DNA from: Croceimicrobium hydrocarbonivorans
GTDB taxonomy: Bacteria; Bacteroidota; Bacteroidia; Flavobacteriales; Schleiferiaceae
DNA: 64,000 nucleotides
Direction of reading: 5' to 3'
NCBI RefSeq assembly: GCF_014524565.1
Contig: NZ_CP060139.1
Span: forward strand, 372,001 to 436,000
Shown here: piece by piece, positions 25,561-35,668 of the stretch
Position numbering within the stretch: the first letter of the stretch is position 1
Layout of the letters: each line of letters begins with the position of its first letter
The notes under the pieces: generated by a model
Told to the model about the DNA's origin: nothing
The model's database searches: none
What the model saw: only the letters and a program-made list of their open reading frames with translations
Program-made: the position numbers and the translations under genes

Positions 25561-26272
25561 GCGACAAAGCCTCGATCTGCTGAAGATAATCTTGCACCCG
25601 ACTTTTATAGGAACGTGAAACCGGAATTTCGGTGCCGCCAATACTCACTTCCGTGGGATGGATGCTTTGGGCCTGCTCCGGATTAATAATGAAGGAACGA
25701 TGCACCCTTAAAAAGCCCTGTGGCAAACGCTCTTCCAACTGCGATATACGCTCACGGGTTTGCAATTGTTCTTGCTCCATAAAAAAGGTACACTGCTCAT
25801 TCTTGCTTTCGATGTAGAGCAATTTGCGCAGATCAATCTTGATTTGCTTTCGATCCGAGATTAATTCAAACCACAGCGGACCAGCCTCTCTTTCCTTTTC
25901 CACTTTGGTAGGACGAAATAGTCGATCCTGAACCAAAGTAAAGAAGAGCATATAAAGCCAGAGAAACAGAGGATTTACAAGAACCTTGGGCAGGCGATCA
26001 AATTGCAATTCGAATATGAACCAATAGGCCCCTACCATTCCCAACCATTCAAAATAAAGCGAAAAAAGCAAGAGGTAGAATAAATGTAACCATCGCCAAT
26101 TACTTTGAGACCTTCTCCATAGTAAAAGGCCATAGTTCATTAAAGCCGCACCCGGCAATAGAAATGTAGCCAGCATTAAGGCGGCTGAAAAACTCCCTAA
26201 AAGACTCTGGTAAATGAGGGTCATGATCAGCAAAGCGATCAACCAGAATGAAATTTGTTTCAGTACTTTCAC
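25547..26272 (-). CDS. LytTR-family DNA-binding regulator with N-terminal membrane domain
   Basis: The 241-residue protein has about four membrane helices (about 7-27, 33-51, 62-82 and 98-115). A C-terminal LytTR domain follows (about 140-235), recognisable by IDLRKLLYIESKNEQCTFF, GFLRVHRSFIINPEQ and IPVSRSYKSRV. It starts at a GTG. No upstream in-frame ATG occurs before a stop, and the next ATG is at residue 18. It has no receiver domain, so it is a membrane-anchored one-component regulator. Its targets are unknown; the divergent short ExbB-like gene is the nearest candidate. Confidence 0.85.
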   Translation of the reverse strand: MKVLKQISFWLIALLIMTLIYQSLLGSFSAALMLATFLLPGAALMNYGLLLWRRSQSNWRWLHLFYLLLFSLYFEWLGMVGAYWFIFELQFDRLPKVLVNPLFLWLYMLFFTLVQDRLFRPTKVEKEREAGPLWFELISDRKQIKIDLRKLLYIESKNEQCTFFMEQEQLQTRERISQLEERLPQGFLRVHRSFIINPEQAQSIHPTEVSIGGTEIPVSRSYKSRVQDYLQQIEALSLNAE

Positions 26273-26402
26273 GCTGTAAATATGCAGCGAAATCCCTCTG
26301 TATACAAGGAAGCACGGGTTTTAACCTTTTAGTTTCGGGTTTCGACTTTGCAGGAAAAGGGCCTTTTGAACGTGATTTGAAGCAAATAAAAAACAATTTA
26401 TC

Positions 26403-26723
26403 ATGCTAGAGTTTTTTTACATGGGTGGTCCGCTTTTTATGAGCTTGATCAGCCTGGCCCAAATCGCTATGTTCATCGCAATGATTTTACATTTTCAAGG
26501 TAAAGACACCCGACATTTAGTACGTGAGGCAGGTTTGCTTGCTCTTGCCCTGGGAATCTTAGGTCAGCTTATTGGGCTATACGAAGCCTTTAAAGGCATT
26601 GAACAAATGGGTGGGGTTTCCTCAGCTATGTTAGCTGGCGGACTTAAAGTTTCTATGATTACCACTCTGTATGGATTGGTAGGTTTCATCATTAGCCGGC
26701 TATACTTGCTTATCCGTAAGTAA
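26403..26723 (+). CDS. Short MotA/TolQ/ExbB-like membrane protein
   Basis: The 106-residue protein has three hydrophobic helices (about 8-30, 42-63 and 78-103). It keeps the core pattern of TolQ/ExbB proteins: LALALGILGQLIGLYEAFKGIEQ, then AMLAGGLKVSMITTLYGLVGFIIS. Full ExbB proteins are about twice as long, and no ExbD/TolR gene follows. It ends in its own strong terminator and looks intact rather than truncated. It could be a minimal proton-channel subunit working with a partner encoded elsewhere. This is inference. Confidence 0.75.
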   Translation: MLEFFYMGGPLFMSLISLAQIAMFIAMILHFQGKDTRHLVREAGLLALALGILGQLIGLYEAFKGIEQMGGVSSAMLAGGLKVSMITTLYGLVGFIISRLYLLIRK

Positions 26724-26726
26724 TTT

Positions 26727-26769
26727 GAAAAGCGGAACCAGACAGGCTTTTCAGGTTCCGCTTTTTCTT
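26727..26769 (+). terminator. Terminator of the ExbB-like gene
   Basis: GAAAAGCGGAACC (26727-26739) and GGTTCCGCTTTTTC (26754-26767) form a long GC-containing stem with a 14-nt loop and a T-run. It starts 3 bp after the stop codon. Confidence 0.88.
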
Positions 26770-26896
26770 TGGTTTTGAAATTCATTTATTTAATCGCTTC
26801 TCGCGGGGCTCTTACTAATTTGTTGATATATTTTTTCAATCTTCACTTACAATTAAAATGCATTAAATAGCTTTATATCAGTATGTAAAGCTAAGC

Positions 26897-29554
26897 ATGT
26901 TCCCAGCAAATATTCCTTTTACAACTAAGTACAAGTTTTATTGGAATAGTATTTTAGTTGTTTTAATCTGTCCATTAATTGTACTTAGTCAGGATATTCC
27001 CTATTGTCATTATTCTGTAAACGAGGGCCTTCCCAGCTCTCAGGTCTATAATGCAGTACAGGATAAAAATGGACTGCTTTGGTTTTCTACAGATAGAGGA
27101 TTGGTTCGATATGATGGAATTGAATACAAGACTTTTACCCGTGAAGATGGATTACCCGAAAATTCGATTTTAAGACTCTTCCCTCAGGATGATGGCAGTA
27201 TTTGGGGCATAAGCCTCAACTCCAAGCTCTTCTATTTTGATTATCAAGATCAAATCATCCACCCCTATTCCTTTAATGATAGTATTCCTCAGATTGAAAA
27301 CCGACCGAAGATTCTGAGTATTTACAGAAGTCCTGATCACTACCTCTATCTAGCTTTCTCAGGACTGGGTTTTTATCGCCTGGATTCTTTGGGTCTTGTT
27401 GAACATTTTGGTCTGGAATCTGACCCAAGTGAGCAATTACCTTTTTATTTGGTGGGACTCAAATCAAAACTGACTCCAAACCAAAACACCTTTGTCTTTG
27501 CCTTAAAAGAGCCCAATCTTAGTAGAGAACTCTTCCCTTATGCCGATTTGGACTCAGTTCTGATAGACAGAGAGGCCTGGAGTCCGCATTACCGGATGAC
27601 TTGGCCCTCAGGACGAGCCCCCCTCTATTACTATTACAATCAATGCTATTATCAGCCCAAGGCGCCTCCCATCAAAACGCAGTCTCGCATCTTCGGAATC
27701 GGGGCCTTCAACTCCCAATATTTCTGGATTGCTGAAAGTGGAAAGGGATTAAAAATCTATCGCTCCGATGGAAGTTTAATAGATTCTATTCTTCCTAATA
27801 AATCCATCAGTGATGTATTAGTAGATCAATCCGGAGGCTGGTGGATTTGCACCCTCTACTCCGGTATCTACTACCTTAAAAATCCCTACTTCCGAAAAAT
27901 TGCCCTTCCCAGTCATTTTGATGAAAACCTGGATCAGATTGATCATCATCCGCAAGAAGGCATATTAGCGGGAACCTATCTCATTCCTTCTATTTATTCG
28001 ATTGCTCAAAAAGCGGAGATCTATCCCTAAAGAAAATTTCGTCAATTCCTTTGCAGTAAGGTTCATCATGCCTTTGTGTCCAAAGAAGAATATTCGAATA
28101 GACTGTGGATTGCTGATCAATTCTATAAAGCTAAAAGCAGCTTAAACCTGCGCAGTATCAGCGAAGACCCTCAAAGCGGTGAAATCTATCTTATCTACCA
28201 AAATCCCTATATCGAGGTTTTGGATTCCAATTTACAATTCCACCATTATGCCTTAGATCAAAGGGTTTTATCCGCCTGTAATAGTGCCGACTCCGGATGG
28301 TTTATCGGTTCGTCCAATGGTCTTTATCATTTGGATAAAAATGGAAAGCAGAGATCCCTAAGCCATCGCTATCCAGGATTTCAATTACCGATTAACCAAA
28401 TTGCCAAACACCAAAACGGCTATTTGTTTTGCAGTCAGGGTAATGGCTTAATCGTTTGGAATGCAGACAGTGTTTTCTCCATTAGAGCTAAAGATGGATT
28501 GATTTCCGATTTTTTAGAAAACCTTTATATCGATAATGAAAATCAAGTTTGGCTTATCAGTAAACAAGGCTTTAGTCGAATTCAATTCGACTCCCAATGG
28601 CAGGCTCAAATTCGGACTACCGGTCCTGGCTCCGGACTACCCGAAGGGGAATTACGCAATCTGGTGGTAGATGATAACTTGCTTTGGTTTACCAGCTCCA
28701 GCGGCTTGTACACTTATGCCTATACCCAAGATACCATCGCTTCGATTGAAAAGTCATTTCTTCATTTTAAAAGCCTTCAAGCCGGTTCCAAAACCCAGCC
28801 TTTAGCCAGCGAAGAGCTAAAACTAGGCGCCAATCAAAACAAATTGAATATTCAGTTTGAGGACATCTTTTACCGTCAAAAGGGTGCTATACAATATCGA
28901 TATCGACTTAAAGGTCTTGAAGAAGACTGGCATTATTCCAAATCCGGTGAGGCGATCTATCCCGAAATTCCGCCTGGTAGCTATAGCTTCGAAGTAGAGT
29001 CTAATATTGCTAATGCCGGCTTCAAAGGTCATCAGGGCTTTAGTTTTAATCTTGCTGCTCCATTCTATCAGCAATGGTGGTTCTATCTTCTGGAGGCATT
29101 GGCGCTTGCCTCGGTACTCTATGCTTTTTTCAAGGTTCGCATCCTGATTTACAATCGTGATTTGGCCCGGGAAATTTTACGTTTCACTCTAAGGTGGTTA
29201 CGGCGTAAAAGTAAAATCTTGGTTATTCAAGATAAGGGTCAAATTACCCGGATTCCGGTGGAAGATATTTGGTATTTACAGGCTTCTGCCAATTATGTGG
29301 AAATTGTTAGCATGCACGGTCGACATAGCACCCGCGGCAAAATCAGCGAAATGCAAGAGCAACTCCCAGAGCCGCTGGAGTTTTTGCGGGTACATCGCTC
29401 CTACATCGTTCGTTTGGATAAGATCTACCAGATTCATCCCAAGCAAATTACCTTACTGAATGGTGAAAAGCTTCCTTTGGGAAGCTCCTACCAAGCGGAA
29501 CTATTGAAACAGGCTGAGCGAAAAGCGGGCATAAAAAAACGCCCCATAAAATGA
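26897..29554 (+). pseudogene. Propeller/Y_Y_Y/LytTR sensor-regulator interrupted by one in-frame TAA
   Basis: Two open stretches (26897-28030 and about 28031-29554) lie in the same frame and are separated only by a TAA at 28028-28030. The sequence after the stop (RKFRQFLCSKVHHAFVSKEE...) continues without a gap. Read through, it is one 885-residue protein. It has a signal peptide (to about 32) and two-component-regulator propeller blades (NGLLWFSTDRGLVRYDG, GSIWGISLN, NQVWLISKQGFSRI). A Y_Y_Y domain (YRYRLKGLEEDWHY, IPPGSYSFEVES), one membrane helix (WWFYLLEALALASVLYAFF) and a C-terminal LytTR domain (GQITRIPVEDIWYLQASANYVEIV, FLRVHRSYIVRLDKI) follow. A CAA-to-TAA change would explain it. As read, the N-terminal sensor and C-terminal regulator are separated. 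Confidence 0.8.
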
Positions 29555-29561
29555 GGCGTTT
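29533..29561. terminator. Terminator of the nqr operon overlapping the end of the LytTR gene
   Basis: AAACGCC and GGCGTTT pair around CCATAAAATGA, with CAT/ATG adding to the stem. On the minus strand it is followed by a run of seven T, so it best serves the nqr operon. The stop codon of the sensor-regulator lies inside the hairpin. Confidence 0.75.
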
Positions 29562-29582
29562 GATATTCTTGTATGCTTCGGC

Positions 29583-30893
29583 TTAGCCACCGAAGTCGTC
29601 GAAACTTACGTTTTCTGGTGGTACACCCCAGTCGTCGCACATCTTTAATACGGCGGCGTTCATCATAGGAGGTCCACAGAAATAGAACTCAATTTCTTCG
29701 GGTTCTGCATGCTTAGAAAGGTACTGATCGATTACGGCTTGGTGTACAAAACCGGTAAATCCATCTCCTTCCTTATCATCTACACTTTTCTTTTCAGTCC
29801 AGTTATCTTCTGGTAATGGCTCAGAAAGTACAACGTGGAACTGGAAGTTCGGGAATTCCGCTTCAATTTTCTGGAAATCATCCAGGTAGAAAAGCTCACG
29901 CTTAGAACGACCACCGTACCAGTAACTTACTTTACGGCCGGTCTTTAAGGTGTGGAATAAGTGGAATAAGTGTGAACGCATGGGCGCCATACCTGCACCA
30001 CCACCGATATAAAGCATCTCGGCCTCGGTTTCTTTAATAAAGAACTCTCCGTAAGGACCGGATACGGTTACCTTATCACCAGGCTTTTGATTAAATACAT
30101 AAGAAGAACAGATTCCAGGATTTACATCCATCCATCCGTTTTTAGCACGATCCCAAGGTGGAGTAGCAATACGAATGTTCAACATCACGATATTACCTTC
30201 TGCAGGGTGATTGGCCATGGAGTAAGCACGGAAGATGGTTTCATCATTCTTCATCTTAAGATCCCAAAGACCAAACTTATCCCACTCTGATTGGAAATCG
30301 TCAGGTTTACGTCCTAAACGTGGATGAGCGGTGATATCGATATCCTTATAATCTACTTCACAAGCAGGAACATCAATTTGGATATAACCACCGGCTTCGA
30401 AATCGAGGTTTTCACCTTCCGGTAATTTAACCACGAATTCTTTAATAAAGGAAGCTACGTTGTAGTTAGAAACCACTTCGCATTCCCACTTCTTAATACC
30501 AAAGATCTCTTCTGGAACGTGGATTTTCATATCTCCACGAACCTTCACCTGGCAACCTAAGCGCCATTTTTCTTGTACTTCTTTACGGGTAAAGTAACCT
30601 ACCTCGGTAGGAAGAATTTCACCACCACCTTCAACAACCTGGCATTTACACATGGCACAAGTACCGCCACCACCACAGGCAGAAGGAAGGAAAATTTTCT
30701 CGTTACCAAGGGTAGTAAGTAAGGTGCTACCAGAGTCTACTTGACGGTCTTCGCCGTTGATATTCAAGGTAACAGGTCCACTGGGAGAAAGCTTGGCTTT
30801 GGCGCCCAGAAGTACAGATACCAACAGAATAATCAGTAAAAAGAAGACTACGATACTGGAAATGATAACCGTACTGGTCGATAATAATACCAT
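29583..30893 (-). CDS. nqrF: Na+-NQR subunit F, NADH dehydrogenase with 2Fe-2S and FAD domains
   Basis: NqrF takes electrons from NADH. The 436-residue protein has an N-terminal membrane helix (about 8-30) and a ferredoxin domain with cluster ligands C73, C79, C82 and C114 ([12 protein letters not shown] and RLGCQV). A ferredoxin-reductase module follows with [12 protein letters not shown] for FAD and [17 protein letters not shown] and [10 protein letters not shown] for NADH. It ends FDDFGG as usual. It is the last gene of nqrABCDEF, 18 bp after nqrE. Confidence 0.97.
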   Translation of the reverse strand: MVLLSTSTVIISSIVVFFLLIILLVSVLLGAKAKLSPSGPVTLNINGEDRQVDSGSTLLTTLGNEKIFLPSACGGGGTCAMCKCQVVEGGGEILPTEVGYFTRKEVQEKWRLGCQVKVRGDMKIHVPEEIFGIKKWECEVVSNYNVASFIKEFVVKLPEGENLDFEAGGYIQIDVPACEVDYKDIDITAHPRLGRKPDDFQSEWDKFGLWDLKMKNDETIFRAYSMANHPAEGNIVMLNIRIATPPWDRAKNGWMDVNPGICSSYVFNQKPGDKVTVSGPYGEFFIKETEAEMLYIGGGAGMAPMRSHLFHLFHTLKTGRKVSYWYGGRSKRELFYLDDFQKIEAEFPNFQFHVVLSEPLPEDNWTEKKSVDDKEGDGFTGFVHQAVIDQYLSKHAEPEEIEFYFCGPPMMNAAVLKMCDDWGVPPENVSFDDFGG

Positions 30894-30911
30894 CAGTTCT
30901 TAATTTCTTAG

Positions 30912-31529
30912 TTACAATTTAATTCCCATGAAGGCCATGAAGGCGATTCCCATCAATCCGGTTACGATAAAGGTAATTCCTAAACCACGCAAAGGGGCTG
31001 GAATATGGGAGTAACGGATTTTTTCGCGGATGGCTGCAATAGCAACGATGGCTAAGAACCAACCCACTCCACTACCTAAACCGAATACAGTAGCTTCACC
31101 AATGGTATTATAGTTACGCTCTTGCATAAAGAGGGCACCACCAAGGATAGAACAGTTTACCGCGATCAAAGGCAAGAAGATACCCAAAGCTCCGTATAGA
31201 GCCGGTGCAAACTTCTCTACAATCATTTCTACCAACTGCACCATAGAGGCAATTACCGCGATGAACATGATAAAGCTTAAGAAGCTTAAGTCAACTTCAG
31301 CGAAATCCGGTCCTAACCAGCTTAAAGCGCCTTCTTTCAAAATGTAGTTTTCCAGTAAGTAGTTCACCGGAACGGTAATGCCTAATACAAAGATTACCGC
31401 TGCTCCTAAGCCCACCGCAGTATTTACTTTCTTCGATACTGCCAAGTAAGAACACATGCCTAAGAAGTAGGCAAAGATCATGTTCTCAACAAAGATGGAT
31501 TTTACAAATATGTTTATTAACTCTTGCAT
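30912..31529 (-). CDS. nqrE: Na+-NQR subunit E
   Basis: The 205-residue protein has six membrane helices. C26 and C126 are the two conserved cysteines that, with those of NqrD, hold the intramembrane 2Fe-2S cluster in the known NQR structure. Length and start ([30 protein letters not shown]) are typical. It lies 6 bp from nqrD. Confidence 0.96.
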   Translation of the reverse strand: MQELINIFVKSIFVENMIFAYFLGMCSYLAVSKKVNTAVGLGAAVIFVLGITVPVNYLLENYILKEGALSWLGPDFAEVDLSFLSFIMFIAVIASMVQLVEMIVEKFAPALYGALGIFLPLIAVNCSILGGALFMQERNYNTIGEATVFGLGSGVGWFLAIVAIAAIREKIRYSHIPAPLRGLGITFIVTGLMGIAFMAFMGIKL

Positions 31530-31535
31530 GATGGC

Positions 31536-32210
31536 TTAGTTTTCTTCGATCAATTCAGTGTTACGTGAACGCTGTACCCAAATGATAATCCCTACGGTAA
31601 TAAGGGCCATTGGAGGTAAAAGCATTAAACCGTTATTGCTGTAAAAACCTCCTTCGCTTAAGTACCAAGACTCAGGTACAATTTGAAATCCGAACAATTG
31701 ACCGGATCCCAATAATTCACGGAAGAAAGCTACGGTTAATAAGATCCAGGCATATCCGAATCCATTACCTAAACCATCAAGGAAAGATTTCCAAGGGGTA
31801 TTACCCAAGGCGAAGGCCTCGAAACGTCCCATGATAATACAGTTAGTGATAATAAGACCTACGAATACCGAAAGCTCTTTACTAACATCGTATACATAAG
31901 CTTTCAATACCTGGTCTACTAAAATTACCAAGCTGGCAACTACTACCAATTGAACGATAATCCGGATTCGGTTAGGAATCAGGTTACGCATTAAAGAGAT
32001 CACTACGTTACCGGCACTCAATACGAACAATACCGAAAGCGACATTACCAAAGCCGGATACAGCTTTACGGTAATCGCAAGGGCCGAGCAGATACCTAAA
32101 ACCTGAACGGTAATCGGGTTACTGTCGTTAAGGGGGTCCGTAATCAGTTTGCGGTTTTTCTTGCTAAAGAGCGATTCACGCTCCTTCTTTACTTCTTGTA
32201 CTTCCGCCAT
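31536..32210 (-). CDS. nqrD: Na+-NQR subunit D
   Basis: The 224-residue protein has six membrane helices after a charged N-terminus (to about 25). C41 and C124 are the cluster cysteines paired with those of NqrE. The sequence KLITDPLNDSNPITVQVLGICSALA is characteristic. It is spaced 4 bp from nqrC. Confidence 0.96.
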   Translation of the reverse strand: MAEVQEVKKERESLFSKKNRKLITDPLNDSNPITVQVLGICSALAITVKLYPALVMSLSVLFVLSAGNVVISLMRNLIPNRIRIIVQLVVVASLVILVDQVLKAYVYDVSKELSVFVGLIITNCIIMGRFEAFALGNTPWKSFLDGLGNGFGYAWILLTVAFFRELLGSGQLFGFQIVPESWYLSEGGFYSNNGLMLLPPMALITVGIIIWVQRSRNTELIEEN

Positions 32211-32214
32211 GATT

Positions 32215-32955
32215 CTATTGATCGATAGTTGCTAAACGATTATCTTCCATAGTACCTGCTGATGCTGTTTTCACAGTCTTCAGGTAGTCTACATAACTCT
32301 TCATGCAGTCAGAGATCATAGTTTGAACTCCTACTGAAGTAATAGTTCCACCGCTGATACCATTTACTTGGTGCTCGCCGGAGGCATTACCCTTCATTAC
32401 TTGAATGCCAGTAAAAGAACCATTGTCTTCTAACATTTCTTTACCGGGGAAAAGACTGGTAAAGCTCTCGCCTTTAATCTCAGCTCCTAAACCAGGAGTT
32501 TCGGATTTGTGATCGAAGGTGGCTCCGTAAATGGTGCTCACATTTTTCTCCAAAGAGATGTATCCCCAGATAGGACCCCAAAGTCCTTTTCCACGCATTG
32601 GAATGATATAGTAAGTTTCACCGTCTTTATCTGCAATGTATAAGGGCGCATTGCGCTCCATTGGAGCTTTAGCTACCTCTTTAGACATCTCCACATCAAA
32701 AGCTGCGATACCACTTACTTCTTTGGAGTTATTGATCACTACTTCTTTAGTGATGTACTTATCATAGGCTTCCTCAGCTTCCTCGCGAGATACTTCAATA
32801 TTGATAGAAGAAAGGATGTTTTGCATCTTCTCCAATCGGATATTGTTATCCTGCATAGGTTTTAAGCTCGTGGCGGCAAAAGATAACATAGCCGCTACTA
32901 CGATCACCATGACCGCAGCGAAGGTAAATGTGTATGAATTCTTATTAACGTCCAT
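32215..32955 (-). CDS. nqrC: Na+-NQR subunit C, FMN-binding
   Basis: The 246-residue protein has one N-terminal membrane helix (about 10-30) and a periplasmic FMN-binding domain. The covalent FMN site is T204 in GISGGTITSVGVQ. It reads SGGT rather than the SGAT I know from Vibrio, which I believe is common in this phylum. GLWGPIWGYI and PGLGAEI are further family landmarks. It is spaced 1 bp from nqrB. Confidence 0.96.
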   Translation of the reverse strand: MDVNKNSYTFTFAAVMVIVVAAMLSFAATSLKPMQDNNIRLEKMQNILSSINIEVSREEAEEAYDKYITKEVVINNSKEVSGIAAFDVEMSKEVAKAPMERNAPLYIADKDGETYYIIPMRGKGLWGPIWGYISLEKNVSTIYGATFDHKSETPGLGAEIKGESFTSLFPGKEMLEDNGSFTGIQVMKGNASGEHQVNGISGGTITSVGVQTMISDCMKSYVDYLKTVKTASAGTMEDNRLATIDQ

Positions 32956-32956
32956 C

Positions 32957-34150
32957 TTATGCTGCTTTTACGGTTGCCAAACGTTTTTTACGCTTGTTGA
33001 TATTAGCCTGAATTACATAGTGGTCGATCAGAGGAGCCATTACGTTCATAAAGAGAATGGCCATCATAATACCTTCTGGATAGGCAGGGTTAAATACGCG
33101 AATCATAATCGCGAAGAAACCTACCAAGAATCCGTAGATCCATTTACCACGGTTGGTCTGTGCGGCTGATACCGGATCAGTAGCCATAAAGACAATACCG
33201 AAAGCAAAGCCACCCATAATAAGGTGTTGCCATCCTGGTAAACTCATAAAGGATTGTTGCTCTGGAGAGATCGCATGAGGAGCAAAGGCATTGAAAAGGT
33301 ATCCCATGGCTAAAGCGCCAATCACACCGCTCAACATTATTCTCCAGCTAGCAATACCAGTGTACAATAAGATTGCGGCACCAATTAAAATGGCTACCGT
33401 AGATGTTTCACCAATAGAACCCGGAATAAAGCCCATGAACATATCCCAAACTGAGTACTGTACATCTCCGCCAGTGGCGTAAGATCCTAAAACAGTAGCT
33501 CCGGAGAATCCGTCTACTACTGATTGACCAGCATCAGCACTGGTGTTGATCCATACTTTATCACCACTCATATAAGTAGGATAAGCAAAGAAGGCAAAGG
33601 CACGAGCGGTTAATGCGGGATTCAGGATGTTCATCCCGGTACCACCGAATACCTCTTTACCAATTACCACGGCAAAGATTACTGAAACTGCTACCATCCA
33701 CAGCGGAATGTCGATTGGCATAATCAAAGGAATCAACATCCCTGATACCAGATAACCTTCCTGAATGGAGTGTTTCTTAATGATACAGAAGATAAATTCT
33801 ACTCCCAATCCTACCCCGTAGGAAACGATGAGCATAGGAACGATTTTCATCGCCCCCCAAAGGAATTTATCACCAAAAGTCATGGTTTCAGCCAGGCCTA
33901 AGGCAGTGTAATGCAAATTACCGGCATTCCACATACCGAATAAAAGTGCAGGAACCATGGCCATTACCACGGTAATCATAGTACGCTTCAGGTCAATAGC
34001 ATCGCGCACATGCGCTCCACTATGGCTGGTGTGTCCCGGAGTAAAAAGGAAGGTTGCAAAACCGTCGTATACCGGGTGGAGTTTTTCGAACTTACCGCCT
34101 GCTTCAAAATGCGGCTTAACGCTGTCGAGAATATTCTTGAATAGTTTCAT
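32957..34150 (-). CDS. nqrB: Na+-NQR subunit B, FMN-binding membrane subunit
   Basis: The 397-residue protein has about ten membrane helices. The covalent FMN threonine is T219 in DGFSGATVLGSYATGG. The GKEVFGGTGMNILNPALTARAF segment (about 164-186) is a hallmark. NqrB carries the sodium path and the quinone-related site. It lies 10 bp after nqrA. Confidence 0.97.
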   Translation of the reverse strand: MKLFKNILDSVKPHFEAGGKFEKLHPVYDGFATFLFTPGHTSHSGAHVRDAIDLKRTMITVVMAMVPALLFGMWNAGNLHYTALGLAETMTFGDKFLWGAMKIVPMLIVSYGVGLGVEFIFCIIKKHSIQEGYLVSGMLIPLIMPIDIPLWMVAVSVIFAVVIGKEVFGGTGMNILNPALTARAFAFFAYPTYMSGDKVWINTSADAGQSVVDGFSGATVLGSYATGGDVQYSVWDMFMGFIPGSIGETSTVAILIGAAILLYTGIASWRIMLSGVIGALAMGYLFNAFAPHAISPEQQSFMSLPGWQHLIMGGFAFGIVFMATDPVSAAQTNRGKWIYGFLVGFFAIMIRVFNPAYPEGIMMAILFMNVMAPLIDHYVIQANINKRKKRLATVKAA

Positions 34151-34160
34151 CCTAATCTGT

Positions 34161-35513
34161 TTAGTCGCCTAATTCATCCAACATTAAATCCAAGCCCTCA
34201 CGTAAGGTTTCCTGTACCGGAATCTTAGAGGTACAAACTACCTCACAAAGCGCCATATCTTCCTCGGCCACCTCATAGATGCCCAGGTTTTCCATCGCTT
34301 CGATATCCTTAACCATGATAGACTTTAATAGTTGTACCGGATAAATATCAAATGGGAATACCTTTTCGTACTCGCCGGTTACAACAAATGCACGCTCTTC
34401 ACCATTTAAATTGGCATCCAGATTCAAGCGCTTATTAGGCATCATCCAGTTAAAGAGGGCACGGGAAATACTAAACTTGTTGAAGTTAGGAGCCATCCAA
34501 CCAAAGAACTGGTCTTCTCCACCTTCCGGCATTACGGTAATTTGATTATCGTAAAAGGACAAATAACCTTCAGAAGGAATTTGATTACCAGTAAGGATGT
34601 TTCCAGAAATATAACGGTTGTTTCCAGCCGCTACATTGCCTTCCAGGATCGACTTCACATTGGCACCAATCAGGGCCTTATAATAACGAGGCTTAGATAC
34701 CTGAGCACCAGCCAGAGCCACACTACGTTGCGCCTGGAACTGACCACTCATAAATAAGCGCCCGATCATAATTACATCTTGTAAGCCTACAGTCCAAACG
34801 GTTTCTCCTTTATTAATAGGAGCCACAGCATGCATTTGCACACCAGGATTTCCCGCAGGGTGTGGACCGGTAAAACGATGCATCACCGCTCCTTCCACCT
34901 TAAAGGCTTCTGAAGGATTAGTACGACCATCTAAACCTAAATGCACTTTACCATCGGTAAGTTGCATTAAAGCTTTGATACCGGTTTTAAATTCGGCTTC
35001 CTGTCCGTGAACCACAAAATCCGCATCCGGTGCCAAAGGAGCACTGTCGAAACAAGATACCCAGATATCACGGGGTACACGGTCGGGATTCGCTACAATG
35101 TTGTAGGGGCGTTGCTTCACCAGAGGCCACATACCAGCTTCTACGATTTTGCCTTTCACCTCATCTCTTTTCAGAGAAGCAGGATCGGCAGAACCGAAAT
35201 CGCGGTAGCGAATCTCTTTGTCAGCTAATACACGAACTTCCAGAATTCGGCGTTTCTCTCCTCGAACCACTTCGGCGATTTCACCACTAACGGGCGAGCC
35301 AAATGTGATTGCGGGACGACCCTTGTCGAAAAAGATCGGATCACCGGCCAGAACTTCATCCCCTTCTTTCACTTTAAGCTTCATGCGAATTCCCGGGAAA
35401 TCCGAAGGCTTGAGAGCATAGGTGCTGGGGGTGTCGGCAGTTGCGAAAATTTTCTCCGCTTCGCCTTGCAGCTTGATATCTACGCCCTTTTTAATTTTGA
35501 TAACTTCTGACAT
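34161..35513 (-). CDS. nqrA: Na+-NQR subunit A
   Basis: The 450-residue cytoplasmic subunit has a biotinyl-lipoyl-like N-terminal part (VKEGDEVLAGDPIFFDKG, PVSGEIAEVVRGEKRRI) and the family landmarks WPLVKQRPYNIVANPDRVPRDIWVS, in part, and FTGPHPAGNPGVQMH. It is first in the operon. The Na+ pump oxidises NADH with a quinone and exports sodium, as expected in marine Bacteroidota. The divergent neighbour is the T9SS plug gene, 155 bp away. Confidence 0.96.
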   Translation of the reverse strand: MSEVIKIKKGVDIKLQGEAEKIFATADTPSTYALKPSDFPGIRMKLKVKEGDEVLAGDPIFFDKGRPAITFGSPVSGEIAEVVRGEKRRILEVRVLADKEIRYRDFGSADPASLKRDEVKGKIVEAGMWPLVKQRPYNIVANPDRVPRDIWVSCFDSAPLAPDADFVVHGQEAEFKTGIKALMQLTDGKVHLGLDGRTNPSEAFKVEGAVMHRFTGPHPAGNPGVQMHAVAPINKGETVWTVGLQDVIMIGRLFMSGQFQAQRSVALAGAQVSKPRYYKALIGANVKSILEGNVAAGNNRYISGNILTGNQIPSEGYLSFYDNQITVMPEGGEDQFFGWMAPNFNKFSISRALFNWMMPNKRLNLDANLNGEERAFVVTGEYEKVFPFDIYPVQLLKSIMVKDIEAMENLGIYEVAEEDMALCEVVCTSKIPVQETLREGLDLMLDELGD

Positions 35514-35550
35514 CGAATGGAATCAAAAAATTGTCATTATTATTGGCTTG

Positions 35551-35582
35551 CAAAATTAAGACGAAGCTTGAGCCCGCCTAAA
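35551..35582 (-). promoter_or_regulatory. Candidate nqr operon promoter
   Basis: The minus strand has TTTA (35582-35579), 20 nt, then TAATTTTG (35558-35551). This fits the Bacteroidota TTTG-N19-21-TAnnTTTG pattern except for one base in the -33 box. It would start transcription about 30 bp before the nqrA ATG. Confidence 0.55.
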
Positions 35583-35668
35583 CTACGCGCAATTTAGAAC
35601 TCATCTAAATTGGCGGCAAATTTAAAGCTTAAGTCGCAATAATTCAGACCCAAACGCATTTTTTACTC

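Noticed and set aside
28076-29554. Stand-alone regulator gene starting at GTG 28076
   Set aside because: The upstream sequence is in the same frame and coding-like right up to the TAA, so one interrupted gene is simpler. Re-initiation stays possible.
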